The notes beneath the pieces were generated by a model. The model was not told the origin of the DNA and searched no databases. It saw only the letters and a list, made by a program, of their open reading frames with translations. A stretch of DNA of 64,000 nt, taken from Adiantum capillus-veneris. Lineage: Eukaryota > Streptophyta > Polypodiopsida > Polypodiales > Pteridaceae. Shown in pieces: positions 1 to 10,199 of this stretch (within the stretch, counting starts at the first letter, position 1; each line of letters begins with the position of its first letter). The translations under genes were made by a program, and so were the position numbers. The DNA is taken from contig CM043947.1 of NCBI GenBank assembly GCA_014529385.2, positions 118,647,273-118,711,272 on the forward strand. Reading direction: 5' to 3'.

Positions 1-468
1 TTCAGAAAATTGGATGGCTACCATGCAATCAGAATATGATGCACTTATAGAAAATGACACATGGACTTTATGTGATTTGCCTCCTAGAAAAAAGGCCATT
101 GGTACGAAGTGGGTTTACAAGTTGAAACGCAAGCCGGATGGTGAGATCGATCTCCATAAGGCTCGACTTGTTGCAAAAGGTTATGCACAACAAAAAGGCA
201 TAGATTATGAAGAGACTTTTGCTCCCACATGTCGTATGAATATTGTGCATTTTCTATGTGCATTGGTAGCTCATTTTGGTTGGGATGTACATCAATCAGA
301 CATTGTTGCTACTTTCTTGAATGGCGACATATTTGAGGAAGTTTATGTAACATAGCCTCGTGGTTTTGTCATAAAAGGACAAGAGGACAAAGTGTGCAGA
401 TGTAAGAAGGCTTTGTATGGGTTGAAGCAATTTCCTCGTGCTTGGTATGAGAAAGCTGACACTCATTT
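1..468 (+). pseudogene. Copia element A: 5' part of reverse transcriptase
   Basis: Frame 2 reads into the window with the Ty1/copia reverse-transcriptase start: NDTWTL, KWVYKLKRKPDGEID, ARLVAKGYAQQKGIDYEETFAP, then the copia signature ALYGLKQ and RAWY. An in-frame TAG at 353-355 interrupts it before the PRGF motif. The frame stops at 468, where element B1 begins, and resumes after B1 at 6132, so this is the left half of one older copia pol gene. The catalytic motif-A region shows DIVATFLNGD, where copia elements usually have D-V-K-T-A-F-L-H/N-G. Integrase and gag would lie left of the window. Family identification is firm and the gene is clearly dead. Confidence 0.9.
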
Positions 469-1147
469 TGTTAAGTATGGATCCTGATTTACCCTTGTAT
501 TTTTTTGTGGTAAAAGCGCACATTTGTAAGGTCCCCATTATGAGGAGAAGCCATCGTGCGTGAAGGAAAATCACTCACCGGAAACCAAAATTTTCACGGA
601 CAAGAATCAGGGGCAACTTTAAAGGCCTCGGGGACGAAGGCCCCCGAGACTTTTTTTTTTGCCGGAATATTCCTTTTCGCCAGAATATTATGGCCGGCCG
701 GCGGCCGGAAAGTAGTCGAAAAACAACCGGTCGGTTGGCCGGTGGTCAGTAGTCAATGGCCGGTGGCCGGTGGTCGGAAGTCAATGGCCGGTGGCCGGTT
801 TCAAAAGCGGACTTGTCTTCTCAAGGGCGGCCACACATGGGCGGATTGGAGGGTCTGATTTGGACTTATTCGCACAAGGGCGGCTACACATGGTTGTCTC
901 TCATAAGAGAGAAAATCCCTTTTGGCCTATAAAAGGAGGCCATTTCTACACACATTTCATAGTGTGAAGTTGATGCAACAAGGTGAGTGTGGGGTGGTGA
1001 GAGTGAAGCAAGGCGGGATCTCTATCAAGGGTTTAATCCCTTTGGAAACTGCTTCTTCTTTTGAAGTGCTAAAGCCATTGAGTGGCTGCTTTCCCATGGA
1101 CGTAGCCCACATTGGGTGAACCACGTATATCGTGTGTACTCTCTCTC

Positions 1148-1193
<46 letters not shown>

Positions 1194-1273
1194 ATCTCTT
1201 GTGTGTGAAATCTATCTCTCTCCATTTAGTAATCTACTCAAAAATCTATTTAGATACGTCTTATTTCCTAACA
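469..1273 (+). repeat. 5' LTR of copia B1
   Basis: An 805-bp LTR, TG...CA. U3 carries a G+C-rich minisatellite built on TGGCCGGTGG(T/C)CGGAAGTCAA (about 715-800). The number of units differs between the four LTR copies in this window. A strong TATA box, CCTATAAAAGGAGG, lies at 926-939. The 3' portion carries a CT microsatellite (1139-1190) just before the U5 end. An initiator-Met primer site follows at once. Confidence 0.93.
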
Positions 1274-1275
1274 AC

Positions 1276-1287
1276 TGGTATCAAAGC
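1276..1287 (+). other. Primer-binding site of copia B1 (initiator-Met tRNA)
   Basis: TGGTATCAAAGC lies two bases after the 5' LTR end. It differs at one base from TGGTATCAGAGC, the complement of the plant initiator-Met tRNA 3' end, and its position is standard. Confidence 0.85.
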
Positions 1288-1346
1288 AAGGTTTGCTCGT
1301 AGCTAAATTATCTCAAGGAAAGGATTCCTTGAATTGAGTGGGAGCT

Positions 1347-4300
1347 ATGGCGGAGGAAGGGAAGCTCAAGATTGAGAAGTTCAACAGCAAAAACTACCAA
1401 CATTGAAAGATGCAGATTGAAGACTATCTCTACCAGAAGGACCTCTAGTTGCCACTAGGCGGTCTTGCGAAGAAGCCCGCAACAATGGCAGATGAATCAT
1501 GGATTGTCCTTGATCGAAAGGCACTGGGAACAATCCGGTTAAGCTTGGCGTCAGCGGTGGCCTTCAATGTTTTGGAGATGAAGACCACGGAGGACTTGAT
1601 GAAGTCACTTGATGACTTCTACGGGAAACCATCGGCATCCAATAAGGTATTTCTTATGAAGTGCTTGTTTAATCTAAAGATGGCAGAGAATGGTTCAGTT
1701 GCAGAACACCTAAATGACTTTAACACAAACATAAGTCAACTTCGATCAGTGAAAATCAATTTCGATGACGAAGTGAGAGCTCTCCTTATACTATCATCTC
1801 TACCGGATAGTTGGGACAGCCTTGTGATGGCTGTAAGTAATTCTATCTCTGGCACAAATACTCTTAAGTTTGATGATGTTGTGGGTGTTCTCCTAAGCGA
1901 GGAAATGCAAAGGAGAAGCACAGGAGAATCATCAAGTGATGCACTATCAGTGGAAACAAGAGGAAGGCCTAAGGAGAGGTTCAAAAACCAAAAGGGTCGT
2001 GATCGCTCAAGGCGGAGCAAGTCACGCACAAAGTCAGCTCTTGAATGTTGGAACTGCGGCAAGAAGGGCCATGTCAAGAAGGATTGCTGGTCCAAAAAGA
2101 AGAAGGAGACAGAGTCTCAAGACAACAAGCCAACATCGGAGGCCAATGTGGCAGGTAAAGTAGAGCAAGATGCTCTAATTCTCTCATTAGACAATGTGTC
2201 TAATTCTTGGATAGTAGATTCCGGGGATTCATTCCATGCGACACCACACAAGCAACATTTCCAAGATTACACCAAAGGTAATTTTGGGTATGTATACTTG
2301 GGAGATGATGAAGCTTGTGATATTGTCGGCAAAGGTACAGTTTTTGTCAAAACTGCTAACAGAAATGAATGGAAGCTTACAGATGTTATGCATGTTCCTT
2401 CTCTTCGAAAAAATTTGATCTCTACAGGACAATTGGACAATGAAGGTCACAACATTGCATTCAGAAACAAACGGTGGAAGATCTCAAAGGGATCTTGAGT
2501 GGTTGCCAAGGGAGAAAAGGTTGGTACACTTTACTTGTGTACTATGAGCACGCAACCTTCAGCTTGTGTAGCAACTAGAGAAGTTGATAGTGCGGTGTGG
2601 CACTACCGGCTTGGGCATATGAGTGCCAAAGGAATTCAAATCCTTCAAACAAAGAAGCTTCTACCATGTTTGAAGGAAGTGGACTTAGAGTTCTGTGAAG
2701 ATTGTGTTTATAGTAAACAAAAGAGGGTAAAATTTCAAAAATCAAGAAATGAAAGAAAAAATAAAAAACTTGTGTTAGTTCATTCTGATGTTTGGGGTCT
2801 TGCAAGTACACCATCACTTGGTGGCTCATTGTACTATGTAACATTCATAGACGATGCGACTAGAAAAACATGGGTTTATGTCATGAAGAATAAATCCGAT
2901 GTATTTTCCATATTTCAAAGGTGGAAAGCCTTTGTGGAGAATGAAACAGGTACCAAGGTTAAATGTCTCAGATCCAACAATGGAGGCGAATATTGCAGCC
3001 AAGCTTTTGAAAGCTTTTGTGCTAGCAATGGCATTCGGAGGCAAAGGACAACCCCAAGGACACCTCAACGAAATGGGATTTCGAAAAGGATGAACAGGAC
3101 AATCACGGAACGAGCACGAAGCATTCGGCTACATGCAGGCCTACCGCTTGAGCTTTGGGAGGAAGCTGTAAGTACGTCTGTGTACTTAATCAATTGGTCA
3201 CCCTCAACGTAATTGGATGGGGGAGTTCCAGAAGAGGCATGGACAAGGTAAACCGGTGAATTATGCATTTCTCAAAGTGTTTGGGTGTGAGGCTTTCATG
3301 CACATAGATAGAAGCCTAAGATCAAAGCTAGATGCAAAGTCCAAAAAGTGTTTCTTCATTGGCTATGGAGAAGGAGACTTTGGGTATCGCCTATTGAATC
3401 CTGAAGATGGTAAAATCTTAAGGAGTAGGGATGTAATTTTTAACGAACAAAATATGTACAAAGATTACTTGGAAAGAAAACAAACAAAAGAAACAAGTGA
3501 TGAGTACATGGAGCTTGAGGATGGTGAAGACTCAAGAACTGCAAACAGTGACAATGTGCAACAACGTCAACCAAATGAGGAGCCTCAAACTATTCCCCGA
3601 AGATCTACAAGAGCAAGTAGACCTCCAGAAAGGTTTGTTCCTTCCTTCAACCATCTCTTGATCTCAGATTCTGGAGAGCCGGAATCATACGAAGAAGCTA
3701 TGCAACATGAATCCAAAGAAGAATGGACGAAGAGCATGCAAGTGGAGATGGACTCACTACATCGCAACCAAACATGGGAGTTGATTGAGTTGCCTAAAGG
3801 TAAGCAGGCACTTCAAAACAAATGGGTGTACAAGCTAAAGGAAGAAGAAGGTGGGAAGAAAAGGTACAAGTCTAAGCTTGTGGTAAAAGGTTTTTCTCAA
3901 AAGAAAGGTATTGACTTCAATGAAATATTTTCTCATGTTGTAAAAATGAACTCAATTAGGCTTGTCTTAAGCCTTGTGGCTGCTCATGATCTAAATCTCG
4001 ATCAAATGGATGTAAATACGGCATTCCCTCACAATGACTTAGAGGAGGAAATCTACATGCTTCAACCAAAGGGGTATGAAGTAAAAAGCAAGGAGAAAAT
4101 GGTTTGCAGATTAAAGAAGAGCTTGTATGGTTTAAAGCAAGCATCAAGACAATGGTACTTGAAGTTTGATCGATGGATGCTGGATCATGGATTCACAAGA
4201 TGCAACTCGGATCACTGCGTCTACACAAAGAATTTGGGAGATGGAAAATTCATCATCCTAATGTTGTATGTTGATGACATGTTGATTGCAAGTGCTAACA

Positions 4301-5229
4301 TGCAGGACATCAAAGACCTAAAAGAGGAGCTGTCCAAATCTTTTTCAATGAAAGATTTAGGTGTTGTAAAGAGGATACTTGGTATGAAAATATCAAGGGA
4401 CAGGACGAAGAAGACAATAAAGCTATCTCAAGAAGATTACATCAAGAAGGTACTAGAAAGGTTTGCAATGCAAAATGCAAAACAAGTTTCTACACCTTTG
4501 GCTGGTCATTTTAAACTAACGAAGGATATGTGTCCAAAGACACAAGAGGAGATAGCCTATATGCCTAAAGTTCCATATGCTGTAGCGGTAGGTTCTCTAA
4601 TGTATGCTATGGTCTGGACAAGGCCAGACATTGCACATGCACTGGGAGTTGTGAGTAGGTTCATGGACAACCCAGGTAAAGAGCATTGGCAAGCTGTGAA
4701 GTGGATACTTAGGTATCTAAAAGGGACAACAACAAATGCTTTGTATTTTGGAGGAACTGATATTTTTCTAGAAGGGTATGCTGATGCAGATATGGCAGGT
4801 GACAAAGATACTCGAAGGAGCACTACTGGCTATGTGTTCACGGTTGGAGGCACAGCAGTAAGCTGGGCTTCAAAGCTGCAGAAAGTGGTTTCACTTTCTA
4901 CCACGGAAGCAGAGTATGTAGCAATGACGGAGGCAAGCAAAGAAATTCTGTGGCTTCACAGATTCTTAGAAGAGCTTGGATTCAAACAAGACAATTGTGT
5001 CTTGTACAGTGATAGCCAAAGCGCTATCCATCTTGCGAAGAACTCAACATTTCATTCAAGGACAAAGCACATTGAGGTGAGATATCACTTCATACGCACT
5101 CTTTTGGAAGAGGGACAACTAAAGCTAGGAAAGGTGCATACGAGTGAAAATCCTGCAGACATGTTTACAAAGGTGGTCAACAAGGAGAAGTTGATCTTTT
5201 GCTCATCTTCAATCGGCATTCAAGGATAA
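1347..5229 (+). pseudogene. Gag-pol polyprotein of copia B1, broken
   Basis: The natural start is the ATG at 1347 (MAEEGKLKIEKF). In-frame stops TGA 1404-1406 (a former Trp) and TAG 1446-1448 follow. Later come TGA at 2496-2498, TAA at 3210-3212, and one extra base near 3245 that shifts the frame. Domains in order: UBN2-type Gag; zinc knuckle CWNCGKKGHVKKDC; protease with DSGD instead of DSGA; GAG-pre-integrase HHCC finger; integrase core; reverse transcriptase with intact YVDDML; RNase H with TEAEY and DSQSAIHLAKN. B2 keeps RSDNGGEY and the Glu before RMNRT. B1 reads RSNNGGEY and SKRMNRT, so two of the three integrase catalytic acids are lost. From about 3246 to 5229 the RT-RNase H part is open. 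Confidence 0.93.
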
Positions 5230-5278
5230 GAAGCCAGAATGGAAAGCAGTCACGGGTTTGGTTTGGAGATCAGTCTCC

Positions 5279-5288
5279 AAGTGGGAGA
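5279..5288 (+). other. Polypurine tract of copia B1
   Basis: AAGTGGGAGA just before the 3' LTR is the typical copia plus-strand primer. The same tract precedes the 3' LTR of B2 at 42541-42550. Confidence 0.85.
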
Positions 5289-5289
5289 T

Positions 5290-5966
5290 TGTTAAGTATG
5301 GAGCCTGATTTACCCTTGTAATTTTCTGTGGTAAAAGCGCACATTTGTAAGGCCCCCATTATGAGGAGAATCCATCGTGCGTGAAGGAAAATCACTCACC
5401 GGAAACCAAAATTTTTACAGACAAGAATCAGTGGTAACTTTAGAGGCCTCAGGGACAGAGGCCCCCGAGACTTTTTTTTTTCGCCGGAATATTATGGCCG
5501 GACGGCAGCCGGAAAGTGGTCGGAAAACAACTGGTCGGTTGGCCGATGGCCGGTAGTCAATGGCCGATGGCCGGTGGTCGGAAGTCAATGGCCAGTGGCC
5601 GGTGGTCGGAAGTCAATGGCCGGTGGCCGGTTTCAAAAGCGGACTTGTCTTCTCAAGGGCGGCCACACATGGACGGATTGGAGGGTCCGATTTGGACTTA
5701 TTCGCACAAGGGCTGCTACACATGGCTGTCTCTCATAAGAGAGGACAGCCCTTTTGGCCTATAAAAGGAGGCCATTTCTACACACATTTCATAGTGTGAA
5801 GTTGATGCAACAAGTTGAGTGTGAGGTGGTGAGAGTGAAGCAAGGCGGGAGCTCTATCAAGGGTTTAATCCCTTTGTAAACTACTTTTTCTTTTGAAGTG
5901 CTAAAGCCATTGAGTGGCTGCTTTCTCGTGGACGTAGCCCACATTGGGTGAACCACGTATATCGTG

Positions 5967-6021
<55 letters not shown>

Positions 6022-6126
6022 TCTCTCTCTCTCTCTCTACTCTATAATCTCTTGTGTGTGAAATCTATCTCTCTCCATTAAGTAATCTACTCAAAAATCT
6101 ATTTAGCTACGTCTTATTTCCTAACA
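5290..6126 (+). repeat. 3' LTR of copia B1
   Basis: 837 bp, homologous throughout to 469-1273. It is longer mainly because its CT microsatellite (5971-6039) and the GGCCGGTGG minisatellite (5540-5630) have more units. The TATA box lies at 5758-5771. It ends TTTCCTAACA next to the right-hand CATTT. Confidence 0.93.
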
Positions 6127-6131
6127 CATTT

Positions 6132-7173
6132 GGTCAAACGAGGCTTTCGTAACAGTCCAACAGAAAGCACATTGTATGTAAAGCGTGAGGGTGATATACT
6201 TCTCATTGTGGTTCTTTACGTCAATGATTTGCTTATCACTGGACCAAATGAGAGACATATTTCTGAATTTAAGGCTGATTTGAATGCTACTTTCAAAATG
6301 AAAGATTTGGGGTTGTTGCATCATTACTTGGGTATACAGTTTAAGCAGTGTGATGGTGGTATTGCCTTGTGTTAGAAAAGTTACATAGAGACATTGCTAT
6401 GTAAGTTTGGACTTGAGGATTGCAAACCTATTGCCACTCCCATGGAAACAGGTTTGAGGTTGAGTCTATATGATGCTGGCAATCCCGCTGATGTCACTCT
6501 TTACCAAAATGTTGTTGGCTGCCTCATTTATGTATGCAACACGAGGCCAAATATTCAGTTTGCAATCTCACAGGTCAGCAGATTTATGCATAGCCCAGGG
6601 TCTAAGCATTGGTAGGCTGTCAAGAGGATTTTCCACTACCTTAGTGGCACTTTACATCTTGGCTTGTTTTATCCCAAGGGGAGATCATTGCCGCCAAACT
6701 TACATGCTTTTTCGAACTCAGATTGGCCTGGTTGTTTTGACACGAGAGTGTTTAGAAGTGGTTTTTGTTTCATGCTTGGAAATTCATGTATATCATGGTT
6801 GAGCAAGAAGCAACCTACTGTGGCCACTTCGAGTTGTGAGGCTGAGTACAGGGCAGTCTTCACAGCTACGGTTGAGTGTGTATGGCTCAGACGCCTTATG
6901 GATGATTTGGGTGTTGGACAGAACACTTCCAACAATATCTACACTGACAGTCAGAGCGCATTGGCAGTTGCAAGGAATCCAATTTTTCATGCTCGCACAA
7001 AGCACATTGAGGTGCATTACCACTATGTCAGGGAGAGGCTCTCAGCAAGAGAGATCAGCTTGGCTTATGTGCCAACACAAGACAACCTTGCATATCTTTT
7101 CACAAAGGCATTGTCTTGTGAGAAGCTTGAAGCTTTCCTCAAAGCTTTGGGCTTACTCCCCTTTGTGGAGTGA
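6132..7173 (+). pseudogene. Copia element A: 3' part of reverse transcriptase and RNase H
   Basis: Continuation of the reading frame cut by B1. It opens with the second half of the polymerase (VLYVNDLLITG, where copia normally has YVDD, so a catalytic Asp is replaced by Asn), then FKMKDLGLLHHYLGIQ. RNase H follows, with SKKQPTVATSSCEAEYRA, YTDSQSALAVARNP and ARTKHIEVHYHYVRE. In-frame stops lie at 6373-6375 and 6613-6615, with no frameshift between the two insertion borders. It ends with TGA at 7171-7173, about 75 bases before the polypurine tract. Together with 1-468 it is an older copia relic that served as the landing site of B1. Confidence 0.9.
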
Positions 7174-7248
7174 TCATGTCCTCAGGACATGGCACTTCCC
7201 TTTACTCACGTGCCAACTATCGTTCACCGCATCACTCTAGGGGGAATT

Positions 7249-7476
7249 TGTTACCATATACATGTGGTAGTGATGAGTGTGAACACACTAGGACTGTCGG
7301 GGCATTTTTTCCCTCTTTAGGAGGTTTTTTTCCCCCAAGCATTGTATATATGCCCATCACTCTAGGGCTATCTATCTTTCCATTGCACACTAAGTAACAC
7401 ACTCTCTATTGTGTGCCTTGAGCTTCCTTCGTCTTCTCCAAGCTGTGTGCGTTTCTCTGCAACCCTAATTTCAACA
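7249..7476 (+). repeat. Probable 3' LTR of copia element A
   Basis: A purine run (AGGGGGAATT, 7239-7248) follows the pol stop and is followed by TGTTACCATATACATGTGG. That is the usual copia arrangement of PPT then TG. A TATA-like GTATATATG sits near 7342. The end at TTTCAACA (7476) is inferred from the terminal CA rule. The matching 5' LTR is outside the window, so neither border nor TSD can be verified. Confidence 0.5.
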
Positions 7477-9348
7477 AAAGAGTTGACTTTATCTAAGTCA
7501 TGGCATATATGCTGGATGAGATGAGCATAAGCATCAAAGTCTATTAACTTAAAAAATGTGAAGTGTTGTGGAGTCCTACACTCACGCACTGTGTAGAGTA
7601 AGATGGGGAGAAGATAAGAGAACATATCCTCAATAGAAAAAGCCCTTTTTGAAGGGGTTCTAGCTTGTAAGTCCATCTCATATGCTTTGATAGCTATGAC
7701 TTCTTTTTTAAGAACCCCTCAAAAATCTTTCTTGCACAACATATTGTTTTCCATGCATTTCTATATATACATATAGGATGTCCCATCATTGGACATATGT
7801 ATTAGATACTCTTTTTACTTCCAATGGGTTTTTTTCCCTCTGATTATCAAGGTATTAGATCCTAATCTAATTTCTCATCTCTCTACTTACTTGTGTATTT
7901 TATAAATAGTGAGAAAACCATTACACCGCTACAATGGACAATGCAACAACGTTAACTCACATCAGAGATCTCCAAAAAAATGGACCTTTAAGATTCTACA
8001 ATGGAATGAATCTCACCAACAAATTCATCAGGCAATGAAAAAAAAATACAGTCTGTCAACAACCAATTAGCAACCTTTCAACCTCCATGGATACTTCTCA
8101 ATAGTACCCACAAATTGGCACTACAATCAAAAAGGGAGAATGTTAACTGAGTGATGTCAGTTAATAGGGCTCAACTAAAGACCCTGTCCTAGCAATTGCA
8201 AATTAAAGACAAACACAAAAACCGAGTAAAGATTGCACTTACATATTTTCTTAATATGGCCATGTATTATAATTTTCCAACTTATTTCAAGTCATTGCTA
8301 TAATTATGATGTGTTACAGGCTCAATGAGAGTACCAAGATGTAAAGAAGATGTCAGTTAGTTTGCCTAGATAGCAAATGCAATAAATGTGGAGCCCTAGA
8401 GGTCTTGGGTGCTTGGAAATTGCACATTGTGACCATAGGTATATAAGGTAGTGTGTAAATGGAATTCGTGTTCTCATCCTCATTTGTTGAGAGCACCTCT
8501 ATTGAGAATTCATGTGGTGTATAGCTGTGGTGTCCTTGAGCTTCTTCATGCTCATGTGACTTGATTAGCACTAATTAATACTCTTAATTCTCTTTCAATG
8601 TGCCTCTTTCACTCTCTATTGATTACCTTTGATGTCTTGATTAACTAGATCCTCACTAAATAGTGATTAATTACTATCTAATATTGTGTGATTTTCCTTT
8701 ATGCTTTGTTTGTGCATGTAGGTTTGATTGATTCAGCTTAAATTCTTGGTAAATCTATGTGTGTGTGCTTGCAATTAGTGTGTAGCATGATGGGATCAAT
8801 GATGTTGTGTATTATTGGAATCATTAGTGTGCTTGATTGAGTTGATTCGGGTGAGAAATAGCATTGGAGATTGCCAATTTAGGTAAGGAGAAGTGGAATT
8901 GGAGATTTCTAATCTTGTGGCTTAGCTCTTACATAGGCCAAGGTCATGACATAGAGATAATCATTTGTGTTGCCTTGATTAGCTCACTAATCTTGAGTGA
9001 ATGTTTTCATGCCCTATCCAAATAGCTCATCTCTCAAAATTGGCATTTATATGTTGGTCTTTGGATCTATACTACAATGGATACCCAGAAAATTTCTTTT
9101 CCTTTTCTTAACACATTTGAATAGTTAGCAAGACTCACTCTTTCACACAGCCTACCACTCCATTGGCTTCTCAATATAACCTGCACTAGGTAGGTAACCA
9201 TTGTAGCCCACTCAAAACCTGAAATTGTACACCCATATTTTTTGTGGCCACATTCTCTCTTACATCATCCTCTAAAGCATCCATCACATCAACATACTAG
9301 CTTGCCATTTCATCAAAAGAATTAAATGTTTGCTCATTCTCACTTTAC
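7477..9348. other. Gene-free interval with possible retroelement debris
   Basis: No ORF here resembles a protein I know. A purine run followed by TGTTAACTGAGTGATG at 8129-8156 looks like a polypurine tract with an LTR start. A TATA-like GGTATATAAGG lies at 8436-8446. GGTATTAGATCC near 7851 resembles a decayed initiator-Met primer site. I could not find a matching second LTR, so I do not define an element. Confidence 0.4.
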
Positions 9349-10199
9349 CTATGATAGGATTGTAACACTTATACCCTTTCTCCTTAAGAGAAGAACCAAT
9401 GAACACACATATCGAGTAGAACCAATGAATGCATAGTCTATAGCCTTTGGACAAATCTTGTTTCTCAACTCATCTCGCACATGTACATAAGAAATACAAC
9501 CAAACACTTTAAAATCTAACACATTAGGTTTATCACCATTGAACTTCTCTTCAAGTGTCATATCATGTAGTGTAGCATTAGGGGTCCTATTCATAACGTA
9601 AGCACAAATAGCAATAGCCTTAGCCTAGTAACAATGAGGCATGTCCTTCTCATTCACCATAGCTCTAGCAACTTTTACTATGTGCATGTTCTTTCGCTTT
9701 GCAACACCATTTTGTTGTGGAATATATTTGCATGAAAACTACCTTTGAACTCCATGATTTTTTTTATTTTTTTTTTTAACTCATTTGAGAAGTATTCTTC
9801 TGCTCTGCAACACCATTTTTATACAAATTATACCTGCATGAAAACTACCTTTGAATTCCATCCTTTAAAAAAATATTGAACTCATTTGAGAAGTATTATT
9901 TCCCACCATTTGACCTTAGGCAGTTTACATATTTCCCAGCTTGTTTTCCAACCATAGCCTTGAAATTATGAAAGTGCATAAACACCTCATGGTCATCAAT
10001 AAATGTCACATAGTACGTGTATCCACCCATAGATGAATACATTCTTCGTTGGGTCCCTTAATTATATATATTAATTTCAATACATGCTTAACATGAGAAA
10101 AGGATAATTTTGCCAAATTTTCAAAGAAACAAGATTCATTAATTTTTGCATTTCAACAACTTTAAATGCTAGCAAACATGTAACCATCTCCTTAGTTTG
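9349..10199 (-). pseudogene. Copia element C: integrase core, left part
   Basis: Read on the minus strand this is Ty1/copia integrase. From high to low coordinates: GGYTYYVTFIDD (about 10045), KAMVGKQAGKYVNCLRSNGG, PQQNGVAKRKN, ARAMVNEKDMPHC, then MNRTPNATLHDMTLEEKF and FKVFGCISYVHV. Catalytic acids are partly lost: the NGG where NDNGGEY is expected, and Lys for Glu in VAKRK. An in-frame TAG replaces a Trp near 9630. A tandem duplication (about 9699-9900) has expanded the middle. The part upstream of the integrase core continues beyond the D insertion at 25333. No reverse transcriptase follows below 9349. Confidence 0.85.
9699..9900. repeat. Tandem duplication inside copia C integrase
   Basis: Two roughly 100-bp units each contain, in order, GCAACACCATTTT, TGCATGAAAACTACCTTTGAA and AACTCATTTGAGAAGTATT, with T-rich or A-rich slippage in the middle. 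The duplication splits the integrase codons, so it arose after the element died or killed it. Confidence 0.75.

Larger units (their letters stand above)
464..6131 (+). mobile_element. Copia element B1 (Tnt1/Tork-like) with CATTT target duplication
   Basis: A complete LTR retrotransposon (469-6126, 5658 bp) bounded by 5-bp repeats CATTT at 464-468 and 6127-6131. LTRs start TGTTAAGTATGGA and end TTTCCTAACA. Removing the element and one CATTT restores the copia A reading frame, which proves a nested insertion. Compared over their first 195 bases, the two LTRs differ at roughly 13 positions (my eye count), so the insertion is not recent. Gag-pol carries early stops, one frameshift and lost integrase catalytic residues. 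The close relative B2 lies at 38540-43342. The pre-integrase and protease sequence order and wording are Tnt1-94-like, which is why I place it near Tork. Confidence 0.95.

Noticed and set aside
1025-1225. Long Arg/Glu alternating ORF on the minus strand
   Set aside because: It is the CT microsatellite of the B1 LTR read as RERERE. The same applies to the frames at 43636-43888.
7850-8145. A miniature LTR element (TRIM) between a primer-like site and a polypurine-like tract
   Set aside because: Sequence before 7850 does not match sequence after 8141, so there is no terminal repeat.
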